A stretch of DNA of 64,000 bases, taken from Spirochaetota bacterium. GTDB taxonomy: Bacteria > Spirochaetota > UBA4802 > UBA5550. The stretch is from positions 1-64,000 of the forward strand of contig JAFGBT010000001.1 of NCBI GenBank assembly GCA_016933025.1, in the 5' to 3' direction. The notes under the pieces are model-generated. The model did no database searches, was not told where the DNA came from, and saw nothing but the letters and a program-made list of their open reading frames with translations. Shown here piece by piece: positions 34,259 to 42,302 of this stretch (the stretch's first letter is position 1; every line of letters begins with the position of its first letter). The translations under genes were made by a program, and so were the position numbers.

Positions 34259-35206
34259 ATGTTTGTCGGCATAGATATTGGCGGATCAAAAATCAAGGGC
34301 ATTCTCACAGACAGCTCTGGAAAGGAGCTCAGCTTTCGCGAGATTACAACCCCCGGGACGCCGAACGAGATCGACGATGGTATTTACCAGCTTGTTGAAT
34401 CCCTGGCTACCTCTGCGTCAGTTTCGAAGATAGACATCATGGGCGTCGGAATCGGGTCACCCGGTCCCATTGACCGCGAGAAGGGACTGCTTTTAACCGC
34501 ACCGAACATCCCGTCGGTCAGCAATCACCCGATCGTAAAAAACATGGAGGCCCTTACCGGCACAAAGGTCTTCCTGGAAAATGACGCGACCGTCGCGCTT
34601 ATTGGCGCGTGGTGGAAGGAAAACGTGAGCAAATACCGGAACTGGATCATGATCACCCTGGGGACCGGTATCGGCGGCGGTGTGATCATCGACAACAAGG
34701 TGTACACCGGCCAGTCGGGGAATGCCATGGAAGTCGGGCATATGACCATCGATTTCAACGGCCGGGAGTGCCCCTGCGGCAACCGCGGATGCTGGGAGCG
34801 GTACGCCTCCGGACCCGCGATGGTCGAGTTGGCACAGTCACTCCTTAAAAAGAACAGGACATCCTCCATCGCTGAAAGAATTAAGAAGGAACCCCTCACG
34901 CCGCTCATGGTATTCGAAGAGGCGCAGAACAGAGACGATACGGCCCTTGCAATTTTTAACGAATACGCGGTCTATGTCGGGATTGGGATTTCTAACCTGG
35001 TTAATATATTCAACCCCGAAGCCATCATCCTGGGCGGCGGATTATCCAGGGCTCATAAATACATTATTCCCGGGGCCAGGCAGGTGGTTAATGAGAGATC
35101 GCTAAAGGGCTTCAAGGGAAATCTGCAGATCATTCCGGTTCAGGACCCCTCAAAGGTCCCGTCTTTCGGCGCTGCGAAGATCGCAATCAATTCCATACCA
35201 CAATAA
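34259..35206 (+). CDS. ROK-family sugar kinase, glucokinase-like
   Basis: A 315-residue ROK protein. The N-terminal phosphate loop GIDIGGSKIKG (3-13), the catalytic segment ENDATVAL near 103, GTGIGGGVI near 135, and the ROK zinc motif with Cys171, Cys173 and Cys178 (CPCGNRGCWE) are intact, with GGG near residue 260. There is no helix-turn-helix domain, so it is a kinase rather than a repressor. I chose the ATG at 34259 (MFVGIDIGG), because the open frame further upstream adds an implausible 45-residue segment that overlaps the previous gene. ROK kinases act on glucose, N-acetylmannosamine or similar sugars; glucokinase is the best guess. Confidence 0.88.
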   Translation: MFVGIDIGGSKIKGILTDSSGKELSFREITTPGTPNEIDDGIYQLVESLATSASVSKIDIMGVGIGSPGPIDREKGLLLTAPNIPSVSNHPIVKNMEALTGTKVFLENDATVALIGAWWKENVSKYRNWIMITLGTGIGGGVIIDNKVYTGQSGNAMEVGHMTIDFNGRECPCGNRGCWERYASGPAMVELAQSLLKKNRTSSIAERIKKEPLTPLMVFEEAQNRDDTALAIFNEYAVYVGIGISNLVNIFNPEAIILGGGLSRAHKYIIPGARQVVNERSLKGFKGNLQIIPVQDPSKVPSFGAAKIAINSIPQ

Positions 35207-35235
35207 TCTGCATTTTTCTTGACTTTTACCCGCAG

Positions 35236-35253
35236 TTGAACCTATTGGTTCAA
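35236..35253. repeat. inverted repeat upstream of pheS
   Basis: TTGAACC (35236-35242) and GGTTCAA (35247-35253) are separated by TATT. The repeat lies 28 bases before the pheS ATG and covers the place where a -10 box would be for TTGACT at 35219-35224. It could be an operator controlling pheST; no attenuator or T-box is visible. Confidence 0.4.
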
Positions 35254-35280
35254 TATTATTGAAGATCGTCTGTTTATTAT

Positions 35281-36312
35281 ATGCAAAATGAACTCGATAA
35301 AATTCGCGCCGAAGCGCTTGCGGCAACCACAACGGCTTCGAGTATCGAAGAAGTTGAAGAGATACGCATCCAGTACCTCGGGAGGAAGGGTGCGCTCACC
35401 CAGATACTCCGCTCATTAGGCAATATCCCGCCCGAGGAACGGTCATCCGTCGGCAAGCTTTCCAACCGTTATAAAGTTGAAATCGAAACGGCCATCGAGG
35501 AGAAAAGAACGTCGCTCTCGCGCACCGGTTCGGAGGAGCTTGTCCGGAAGCAATGGATCGATGTCACTCTTGATGCTCCAGCTGCCACGACACAGGAGAG
35601 GCTCGGGCGCATTCATCCCATATCGCAGATACAGTACGAAATTGAGGACATCCTTACCTCAATGGGCTTCGAGATCCACGACGGCCCTGAGGTCGAGACG
35701 GATTACTACAACTTCGAGGCATTGAATATACCGAAGCACCATCCCGCACGCGACATGCAGGACACGTTCTGGACCGAAGACGGCAATCTCCTCCGAACGC
35801 ATACCTCCGCGATCCAGGTACGCGCGATGGAAAAAGTCAAGCCCCCGTTCAGGGTCGTCGGCCCGGGCCGCGTCTTCAGATATGAAAGCACGGACGCATC
35901 CCATGAAAACACGTTCTATCAGGTCGAAGGCATGATGGTAGATCGTGACATAACCGTCTCCCATCTCATCTACGTGATGAAAAAGCTTTTACAGGAGATA
36001 TTTCATCGTGATGTTGCCGTCAGGCTGAGGCCGGGATACTTCCCGTTCGTCGAGCCCGGGTTCGAGCTGGACATACACTGTCTCATATGCGACGGCGCCG
36101 GCTGTAGCGTATGCAAGCAGTCGGGATGGGTCGAACTCCTCCCCTGCGGTCTGGTACACCCAAACGTGCTGCGCATGGGAGGAATCAACCCGGATGAGTG
36201 GTCGGGCTTCGCATTCGGTCTCGGACTGAACAGGCTCGCCATGATGAAATACGGCATCAACGATATACGACATTTCCTGAGCGGTGACATCCGCTTTCTG
36301 AAGCAATTTTAA
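35281..36312 (+). CDS. pheS: phenylalanyl-tRNA synthetase alpha subunit
   Basis: Catalytic subunit of the (alpha-beta)2 enzyme that charges tRNA-Phe. The 343-residue protein has an N-terminal coiled-coil (about 1-80), then the class II core: motif 1 region near HPISQIQYEIEDILTSMGF, motif 2 FRVVGPGRVFRYESTDASHENTFYQVEG (the E/Q pair contacting substrate) and motif 3 GFAFGLGLNRLAMMKYGI near the end. It is normal length and complete. pheT follows after 13 bases, the usual arrangement. Confidence 0.98.
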   Translation: MQNELDKIRAEALAATTTASSIEEVEEIRIQYLGRKGALTQILRSLGNIPPEERSSVGKLSNRYKVEIETAIEEKRTSLSRTGSEELVRKQWIDVTLDAPAATTQERLGRIHPISQIQYEIEDILTSMGFEIHDGPEVETDYYNFEALNIPKHHPARDMQDTFWTEDGNLLRTHTSAIQVRAMEKVKPPFRVVGPGRVFRYESTDASHENTFYQVEGMMVDRDITVSHLIYVMKKLLQEIFHRDVAVRLRPGYFPFVEPGFELDIHCLICDGAGCSVCKQSGWVELLPCGLVHPNVLRMGGINPDEWSGFAFGLGLNRLAMMKYGINDIRHFLSGDIRFLKQF

Positions 36313-36325
36313 CGGAGCGCGCCAG

Positions 36326-38722
36326 ATGTGGCTTTCCCTTAACATACTGAACCGGATGGTAGACACGAGCGGCATTGCCCCCGAGGAGCTCGCACTCAGG
36401 CTTACCATGTCTACCGCCGAAATCGACTCTATCGAGCGCCTTAACGATCACTTTAACTCAATTGTAGCGGCAAAAATTATCGATGTCAGACCGCACCCCG
36501 ACGCGGATAAGCTCACCCTGGTTGAATGTGACGCCGGAAACAGGAAATACCGTGTCGTGTGCGGTGCGCACAACCATAAAAAGGGCGATATCGTGCCGCT
36601 GGCGACTCCCGGGGTAAAGCTCGGCGAAGATATGGTCATCAAGAAGACGAAAATACGGGGAGAAGAATCCGAGGGGATGCTCTGCTCAGAGCGCGAACTC
36701 GGCATTTCGGACGACCATTCCGGCATTATGATTCTTCCGTCCGACACCAGGCCGGGTTCGACCCTTGCCGCCATCTTTCCCCACCGCACCGACGTCCGTT
36801 TCGAGATCGACAACAAGTCTATAACCCACCGGCCGGACCTCTGGAGCCACGAGGGCTTTGCCCGTGAAATCGGAGCCCTGTACGGCAGGCCCTTCAAAAG
36901 CCCTGTCGATTACGGCCTATTGAAGGAATTGAAAGACAAGGAAACGCTCGCTGTCAGTATCGTCAACTCCGACGCGTCGCCCCGCTACAGCGGGTTGGTC
37001 GTAACCGGCGTTACGATTCTCGAATCTCCCGACTGGCTCAAGGCCATGGTGGAATCGATCGGCATGCGTCCCATCAACAATATCGTCGACATCACCAACT
37101 ACGTGATGGCCGAGATCGGCGAGCCTATGCACGCATTCGACCGTAAAAAGCTGAACGGCAATGAAATAATCGTTCGTATGGCCGATACCAGCGAACCCCT
37201 GGTGACCCTCGACGGCACCTCTTTCGAGCTCAACCCGGAGGACATCGTGATCGCCGACAAGAAGGGGGCCATCGCCCTCGCAGGAGTAATGGGGGGCGGC
37301 AACAGTGAAATCGACGATTCGACAACGGAAATCGTCCTTGAAGCGGCAAATTTCAATCCTGTGCACATCCGTAAAACCGCCAACCGGTATAACCACCGCA
37401 CCGAGGCCGCCATACGGTTCGAGAAGTCCATTTCCCCCGAGCTGACGATCCCTGCTCTTCTCAGATGCTACGAGCTGATAAAGATGACGACGCCCGGCGC
37501 CTCGACCGCGTCGAAGATCATCGACGCATACCCGGTCAAGCAGAAGAAAATCGTGATCGATACAAGCGCTGATTTTATCAGGAAGCGCCTTGGCCATGAA
37601 ATTGACGATGCCCGCATAAGAGAAATACTCGACTCGCTTGGCTTCAAGCTCAAAAACCGCGGCAGCAACTTCACCATTGATGTCCCCGATTACCGCGCGA
37701 CCAAGGACATCTCGATCCCGGAAGATATCGTCGAAGAGGTCGGGAGGATATACGGCTACGACAACATCTCCCCGGTTTCACCGATGGTCCCCTGCGAACC
37801 TCCCGCTAAAAACAGGTTCAGGCTGTTCGAGCGCATCATCAAAAACGCCCTCAGTTCCCATTATAACATGCTTGAGGTGAGCGGCTATTCCTTCACGTGC
37901 GAGGATACGCTCAACAGGCTTGGCGTTAACGATGACGCCGAGCTGCGCCTCAGCAATCCGCTCTCATCAGAACAGGACAGGCTGCGCAGAAGCCTCATCC
38001 CCGACCTCGTCAATGCTGTCAAGCTCAACAGCCGGCACACGGACGATTTTGCCATCTACGAACTCGGCCGCGTCTATCACAAGGTACGGCGCGACTCCCC
38101 TGATCTGGCAGAAGAACTGACCATGACTACCGGCGCGGTATACCGCAAAAGACCCGATGCGCCGCTCTTCTACGATGCTAAGAGTATAGCGGCCGGACTG
38201 ATCCGGAAGCTCCGGATCGCCGACTGTCGGCTTGTACCCGAAAGGAAAGAGTTGCCTACATACGCTCATCCGGGGCGGTCGCTCTCAATCAGTATTGACG
38301 GACACACAGCGGGGGTGATTTTCGAGCTCCACCCCGCAACCCTGCACGCCTTCGACATCCCCGGTTCAGCCGCACTCTTCGACATTAACGTAACCGCCCT
38401 GTATGCGGCACGGAAGAGTGATACGGTTTTTTCGGAGCTTCAAAAATATCCCGAAGTGCCCTTCGAGGTGAGCGTGCTTGCCGAAAGTCATGCATACGCG
38501 CACGATATATGCTCAATCATAGAAAAAGGCCGCATTGAATGCATTAAAAGCGTCGAGGTGGTTGCGGTCTACGAGGGCAGTCCGGTCCCTGACGGCAAGA
38601 AGTCTGTTTCTCTCAAGATTGTGTTCGCATCGTCCGATCGGACACTGTCTCCCGATGAGATAGACGCCCTTCAGAAAAGAACCGTGGAAATCCTGGGGAA
38701 GAACGGCTTTACGCTCCGGTAG
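36326..38722 (+). CDS. pheT: phenylalanyl-tRNA synthetase beta subunit
   Basis: Structural, tRNA-binding and editing subunit of phenylalanyl-tRNA synthetase. The 798 residues contain the EMAP-II-like tRNA-binding domain (about 40-150), B3/B4 editing domain (about 210-390), B5 domain (about 405-475), the catalytic-like core and the C-terminal FDX-ACB anticodon-binding domain (about 705-798, EVPFEVSVLAE). The length is typical. Its last 14 bases overlap the end of the convergent GGDEF gene. Confidence 0.98.
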   Translation: MWLSLNILNRMVDTSGIAPEELALRLTMSTAEIDSIERLNDHFNSIVAAKIIDVRPHPDADKLTLVECDAGNRKYRVVCGAHNHKKGDIVPLATPGVKLGEDMVIKKTKIRGEESEGMLCSERELGISDDHSGIMILPSDTRPGSTLAAIFPHRTDVRFEIDNKSITHRPDLWSHEGFAREIGALYGRPFKSPVDYGLLKELKDKETLAVSIVNSDASPRYSGLVVTGVTILESPDWLKAMVESIGMRPINNIVDITNYVMAEIGEPMHAFDRKKLNGNEIIVRMADTSEPLVTLDGTSFELNPEDIVIADKKGAIALAGVMGGGNSEIDDSTTEIVLEAANFNPVHIRKTANRYNHRTEAAIRFEKSISPELTIPALLRCYELIKMTTPGASTASKIIDAYPVKQKKIVIDTSADFIRKRLGHEIDDARIREILDSLGFKLKNRGSNFTIDVPDYRATKDISIPEDIVEEVGRIYGYDNISPVSPMVPCEPPAKNRFRLFERIIKNALSSHYNMLEVSGYSFTCEDTLNRLGVNDDAELRLSNPLSSEQDRLRRSLIPDLVNAVKLNSRHTDDFAIYELGRVYHKVRRDSPDLAEELTMTTGAVYRKRPDAPLFYDAKSIAAGLIRKLRIADCRLVPERKELPTYAHPGRSLSISIDGHTAGVIFELHPATLHAFDIPGSAALFDINVTALYAARKSDTVFSELQKYPEVPFEVSVLAESHAYAHDICSIIEKGRIECIKSVEVVAVYEGSPVPDGKKSVSLKIVFASSDRTLSPDEIDALQKRTVEILGKNGFTLR

Positions 38723-39821
38723 CGCCCTTCTCGTCCGACTGTCGCTCCATACGTCCCGGGTCAAAAAATGAAATCCTGTTCCTTCCGTTGTTTTTGGAAT
38801 GATAGAGTGCCAGATCGGCGATTTCTATCAGCTCACGCGGGTCCTTTGCCTCGACATCGGGAAGGCTCGCCAATCCGCCGGAAACGCTGATACATATCAC
38901 GCTGTCTTCGTGCTCAAGTCTCAGTTCCGCGACAATACGCCGTATCCGGTCGGCGAACGCCATCGCCTCATCACGCCCTGTTTCGGGCAGCATCACCGCG
39001 AATTCCTCGCCACCGTATCGGCACGGGATATCGATCGAGCGGCAATGGTTCAGAAGTACCCGTGCGACCTCCTTTATGACCCGGTCGCCGGCCTGGTGTC
39101 CGTATGTGTCGTTTATCCCCTTGAAATTGTCTATGTCAAAAATTGCGAGGGATAGAAAATGGTTCTTCCTGGCAGTCCTGTTCCATTCCTCATGAAGTCG
39201 CTCTCGAAAATATTTTTTGATGTACAGCTTCGTCATGCCGTCGCGTATCGCCGTGTTGTAAAGATCCGCGTTGTTGATCGCGATGGCCGACTGGGTCGAT
39301 ATGAACTGCAGCATGCGTAAATCGAACGGGTAAAAATCACCGCGGACCTTATTGATCGCCTCGATGACGCCGATGATCTCTCCGTTTACGGTGAGGGGAA
39401 CGGCGATGATGGACCGCGTCACGGTTTTTGCCATCTTGTCGGCCCGGTTCGAGAAACGAGGGTCGTTCTGCGCATCGTTGATGATTACCGGTATTCCGTT
39501 CTGCCACACCGTGCCTGCTATGCCCTCGCCCATGCGGAGGCCCGTATCCTTTAAAATGCCCTCCTCTTCATCCTTGCTCAGTACTGCGAAGTTAAGGCGC
39601 TTGAGGCCGCGGTCAACCAGCAGAATGCTGCTCGACTCGCAATTGAGAAGTATTTTTGTCTGGTTTAGAATGCGCTTGAGCACCTCTTCCTTCTCGAGGG
39701 AATTCGCTATATAGGTGTTGATCTCGATCAGGGTCTCCAGCTGTTTGTTCTTTTTTTCAAGATGGGTCAGACGGCTCCTGCTCTGATCGGGGTCCTTTGA
39801 TTTATTGCGAAACAACATCAT
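38709..39821 (-). CDS. diguanylate cyclase with GAF domain
   Basis: A 370-residue cytoplasmic protein: coiled-coil linker (about 15-40), GAF sensor domain (about 45-190) and GGDEF domain. The active site is intact as GGEEF (270-274), with DIDNFKGINDTYGH at 229-242. The RSID motif (261-264) lies exactly five residues before it, the spacing of the product-inhibition I-site, so it should make c-di-GMP under feedback control. The GAF ligand is unknown. No EAL/HD-GYP partner or receptor gene is in the window. It converges on pheT with a 14-base overlap. Confidence 0.93.
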   Translation of the reverse strand: MMLFRNKSKDPDQSRSRLTHLEKKNKQLETLIEINTYIANSLEKEEVLKRILNQTKILLNCESSSILLVDRGLKRLNFAVLSKDEEEGILKDTGLRMGEGIAGTVWQNGIPVIINDAQNDPRFSNRADKMAKTVTRSIIAVPLTVNGEIIGVIEAINKVRGDFYPFDLRMLQFISTQSAIAINNADLYNTAIRDGMTKLYIKKYFRERLHEEWNRTARKNHFLSLAIFDIDNFKGINDTYGHQAGDRVIKEVARVLLNHCRSIDIPCRYGGEEFAVMLPETGRDEAMAFADRIRRIVAELRLEHEDSVICISVSGGLASLPDVEAKDPRELIEIADLALYHSKNNGRNRISFFDPGRMERQSDEKGATGA

Positions 39822-39890
39822 TTTCCTCTTCCATGATTAAATGTAGCGGTGCACGAAAACTGATGGGCGCCATCCTGGATTAGTTTTGCG

Positions 39891-40421
39891 CTATGATTGA
39901 TTGTTACCGTATTTCAATTCAAGGTATGATTTATTCTCGAAGCGATTCAGCCCCAGTTCCCGCGCAAGCGCGAAGAGCTGGCGCTCCGCGCCCTGGACAT
40001 CGGTACCCTTCATCTCCAATTCTACAAAATTACCGAGTCCCTCGACCCTGTCAATACAAATCTCGATCTCTCCCATCACGTACAGGTCCCGCTCCTTGAC
40101 AACTGACCCGACCGGTGTAAATCCGAGCGACGTGAAAATCGCCAGTATCGTGTCGAAATCTCCGACAGCAGCCTCCTCCTCGACTCGCGTCTTTGAGACC
40201 TTGCCCGTTTTGGGGCCTTTGTAGGTCAAGAGTACGCGGCCACCGACCTGCCGAATCCTCAGGGCCTCGTCGGTCTTCCTGAAATCACGAGCCGGATGGT
40301 TCATGTAGAGGTCAACCTCTTTGAACCTGCCGCCGTGCTGAGCTTCAATGGCGTGCAGCTTTTTCAGCACCGGCGCGTGATCGTCGCAATACGACTTTAC
40401 TTCAATTTCAAGAAGTTCCAT
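39891..40421 (-). CDS. CYTH-domain protein (class IV adenylate cyclase-like)
   Basis: A 176-residue CYTH (CyaB/thiamine triphosphatase) domain protein. The signature ExExK is seen as EIEVKS near residue 4, then LRIRQVGGRVLLTYKGP (about 70-86) with the basic residues that bind triphosphate, and a Glu-rich later region (EICIDRVEGLGNFVELE). Proteins of this type hydrolyse or cyclise triphosphates; CyaB-like class IV cyclases and archaeal phosphatases are indistinguishable here. I chose the ATG at 40421, which overlaps the previous gene's stop by one base. It is coupled to the GerMN gene. Confidence 0.85.
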   Translation of the reverse strand: MELLEIEVKSYCDDHAPVLKKLHAIEAQHGGRFKEVDLYMNHPARDFRKTDEALRIRQVGGRVLLTYKGPKTGKVSKTRVEEEAAVGDFDTILAIFTSLGFTPVGSVVKERDLYVMGEIEICIDRVEGLGNFVELEMKGTDVQGAERQLFALARELGLNRFENKSYLELKYGNNQS

Positions 40422-41173
40422 CACCTTCTCCTGTCGAGAGGACCGCTTATCGAAAGTCCGTCGCTCCCGAGTGTCTGTCTCGTCTTGCCGTTAATCTTTA
40501 TGACTACGCTTCTGACATTCTCGAACTGGGTTGCCGTATATATTATCTGGTCTATTCTGTTCAACAGTATACTACCGGTCGCACCCCGCTCGATTGCACC
40601 GTTGAAATCTATCTCTGCGGTGCGGTTTCTCAACCGTATCCCGTTTATCCTCAGGTCTGCAGGAACAGCGTTCAGGTAGCCGTTTCTCTTCTCTCCAGAT
40701 GAAGGTCCCCTGATCAGCTCTTTAATCGCGTTTTCGAGCATTGCGTTCCGCTCTACCTTCCTGTTCACCGGCGAGAGGTAAAGCTTCTCCGTTTTTTCAT
40801 TCAATTTCACGAAATATACTTTTACACTCTTTTTCTCCGGCTTTTCGGTCGATACCGCTGTCTCTCCGGGTTCAGGCTTCCGTGCTTTTTCCTCACGATC
40901 AGGTATCGGCTTCTCATCTTTTTCTGAAATATTTTCGAACGGAATTGATTTTTCTGTTTTTACGTCAGGAGACATTTTATGTCTGGATATGAACCTGTTT
41001 GAAAGCAACGCGAGAGCCGTTATCAGGCCCATGATGACAAGCACATATACCGCATTCCTGCTCCGACCCCCGTTTTCCTTACTGGCTGCAGCCGCGCCAG
41101 TTTTGGATGACTTTGTCTTCTTTTTCGCCGTCGCTTTTTTCTTCTGCGGAGCCTTTTTGATATTCCTGGCCAA
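40421..41173 (-). CDS. GerMN-domain membrane protein
   Basis: A 250-residue protein. Residues 1-40 are very Lys/Ala-rich (cytoplasmic), a membrane helix follows at about 42-61, then a charged linker (60-115) and a C-terminal GerMN (sporulation/germination) domain from about 115 to 245, with VKVYFVKLNEKTEKL, an AIKELIRGPSS segment and the closing TAEIDFNGAI. GerMN domains are thought to bind cell-wall or other ligands outside the membrane. The stop overlaps the start of the CYTH gene by one base. Its partner in the envelope is unknown. Confidence 0.85.
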   Translation of the reverse strand: MARNIKKAPQKKKATAKKKTKSSKTGAAAASKENGGRSRNAVYVLVIMGLITALALLSNRFISRHKMSPDVKTEKSIPFENISEKDEKPIPDREEKARKPEPGETAVSTEKPEKKSVKVYFVKLNEKTEKLYLSPVNRKVERNAMLENAIKELIRGPSSGEKRNGYLNAVPADLRINGIRLRNRTAEIDFNGAIERGATGSILLNRIDQIIYTATQFENVRSVVIKINGKTRQTLGSDGLSISGPLDRRR

Positions 41174-41481
41174 ATAAATCCTCCATATTTCAGGACAGTA
41201 CGCACTGGTAACAGCAGGCCCAATTGCGCACAGCCCTCATGCAGCCGCTGCCGGCGGTCCAAGGCGAGCGGGTTCTCATTCGTATAGATATATAAATTAC
41301 TTGAAATATATTGTTATCTTTAATACATTTTATTATATCAAGATATTTGTCTTTTACAACAAGAAAATTTTTTCAAGATAAATTTTTGCTTTTCAGGAAG
41401 CCCGTACCGACGGGTTGCCTCAATGCATCCCTAACTCGCACGAAATGCATCGGGGGAATCTACGGGTGAGGCGGTAGCGAT
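41174..41481. other. divergent intergenic region
   Basis: No gene is visible between the GerMN gene and the PCMT gene. A weak pair TTGAAA (41301) and TACATT (41324) with a 17-base spacer is a possible rightward promoter. A short CCCGT/ACGGG hairpin occurs near 41400 without a T run. Confidence 0.35.
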
Positions 41482-42204
41482 ATGCCAATACCATCGACAA
41501 TACGCAAGACGCCGGTATGCCTTCTGTCGTTAATTTTTATCCCTGTTTTCTGTAGCAGTGAAGGAGGCAGGTCAATGGAACAGCTACGCGAACTCATGGT
41601 GAGGAACCAGATTGAAAACCGCGGCGTCAGCGACGAGCGGGTCCTCGCCGCGATGAGGAAAATCGAACGCCATAGATTCGTTCCCGGCATCCATGTCAGC
41701 AGCGCATATGAGGACCACCCTCTTCCGATAGGCCACGGACAGACAATCTCCCAGCCGTACATTGTGGCGCTGATGACCGAACTCTGCGATCTTGATGGAA
41801 ACGAGAAGGTCCTGGAAATCGGAACCGGCTCCGGCTACCAGGCGGCCGTGCTTTCCCTTCTTGCGAAAGAGGTCTACACAATCGAGATTGTAGACCCTCT
41901 CGGTAAAAGTGCGCGTACGCGACTGGCAGAAATGGGATACTCTAACGTCGAGGTACGTATCGGCGACGGCTACCTCGGCTGGCCGGAAAAGGCCCCGTTT
42001 GACGTTATAATTCTGACGGCATCGCCGCCGAAGATCCCCAAGAGCCTTATCGACCAGCTCGATGACGGCGGCATTCTTGTCGCACCCGAAGGCGACTATT
42101 CCCAGGAACTCGTCAAAATGACGAAAAAGGGTGGCACCGTGACAAAGAGGACAATTACCTACGTCCGCTTTGTTCCGATGATCCGCGGCACCCGGGAACA
42201 GTAA
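41482..42204 (+). CDS. protein-L-isoaspartate O-methyltransferase, possible exported form
   Basis: A PCMT-family enzyme that methylates L-isoaspartyl residues to start their repair. The core shows RFVPG, the HGQTISQPYIVALM segment and the SAM motif VLEIGTGSGYQAAVLS (near residue 112). From the upstream ATG (41482) the 240-residue protein begins with a hydrophobic stretch ending IPVFCSSEG, which looks like a lipoprotein signal. An excellent AGGAGG lies 7 bases before an internal ATG at 41575, which would give a 210-residue cytosolic PCMT. Both starts are plausible (GAGG precedes the first), so two forms may be made. It is followed by the orphan gene at 42303. Confidence 0.88.
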   Translation: MPIPSTIRKTPVCLLSLIFIPVFCSSEGGRSMEQLRELMVRNQIENRGVSDERVLAAMRKIERHRFVPGIHVSSAYEDHPLPIGHGQTISQPYIVALMTELCDLDGNEKVLEIGTGSGYQAAVLSLLAKEVYTIEIVDPLGKSARTRLAEMGYSNVEVRIGDGYLGWPEKAPFDVIILTASPPKIPKSLIDQLDDGGILVAPEGDYSQELVKMTKKGGTVTKRTITYVRFVPMIRGTREQ

Positions 42205-42302
42205 AAGTATTGACAAATTACTTTCTTGAATTTCACATACGTATATTCAGTTTTTTTGCCCCCCGCGACTCATCAGTACGGGGGCGCTCCGTTGAATCAG
42301 CC

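Noticed and set aside
36917..37597. 226-codon open frame antisense to pheT
   Set aside because: pheT is complete and conserved; the antisense frame has no ribosome-binding site or domain.
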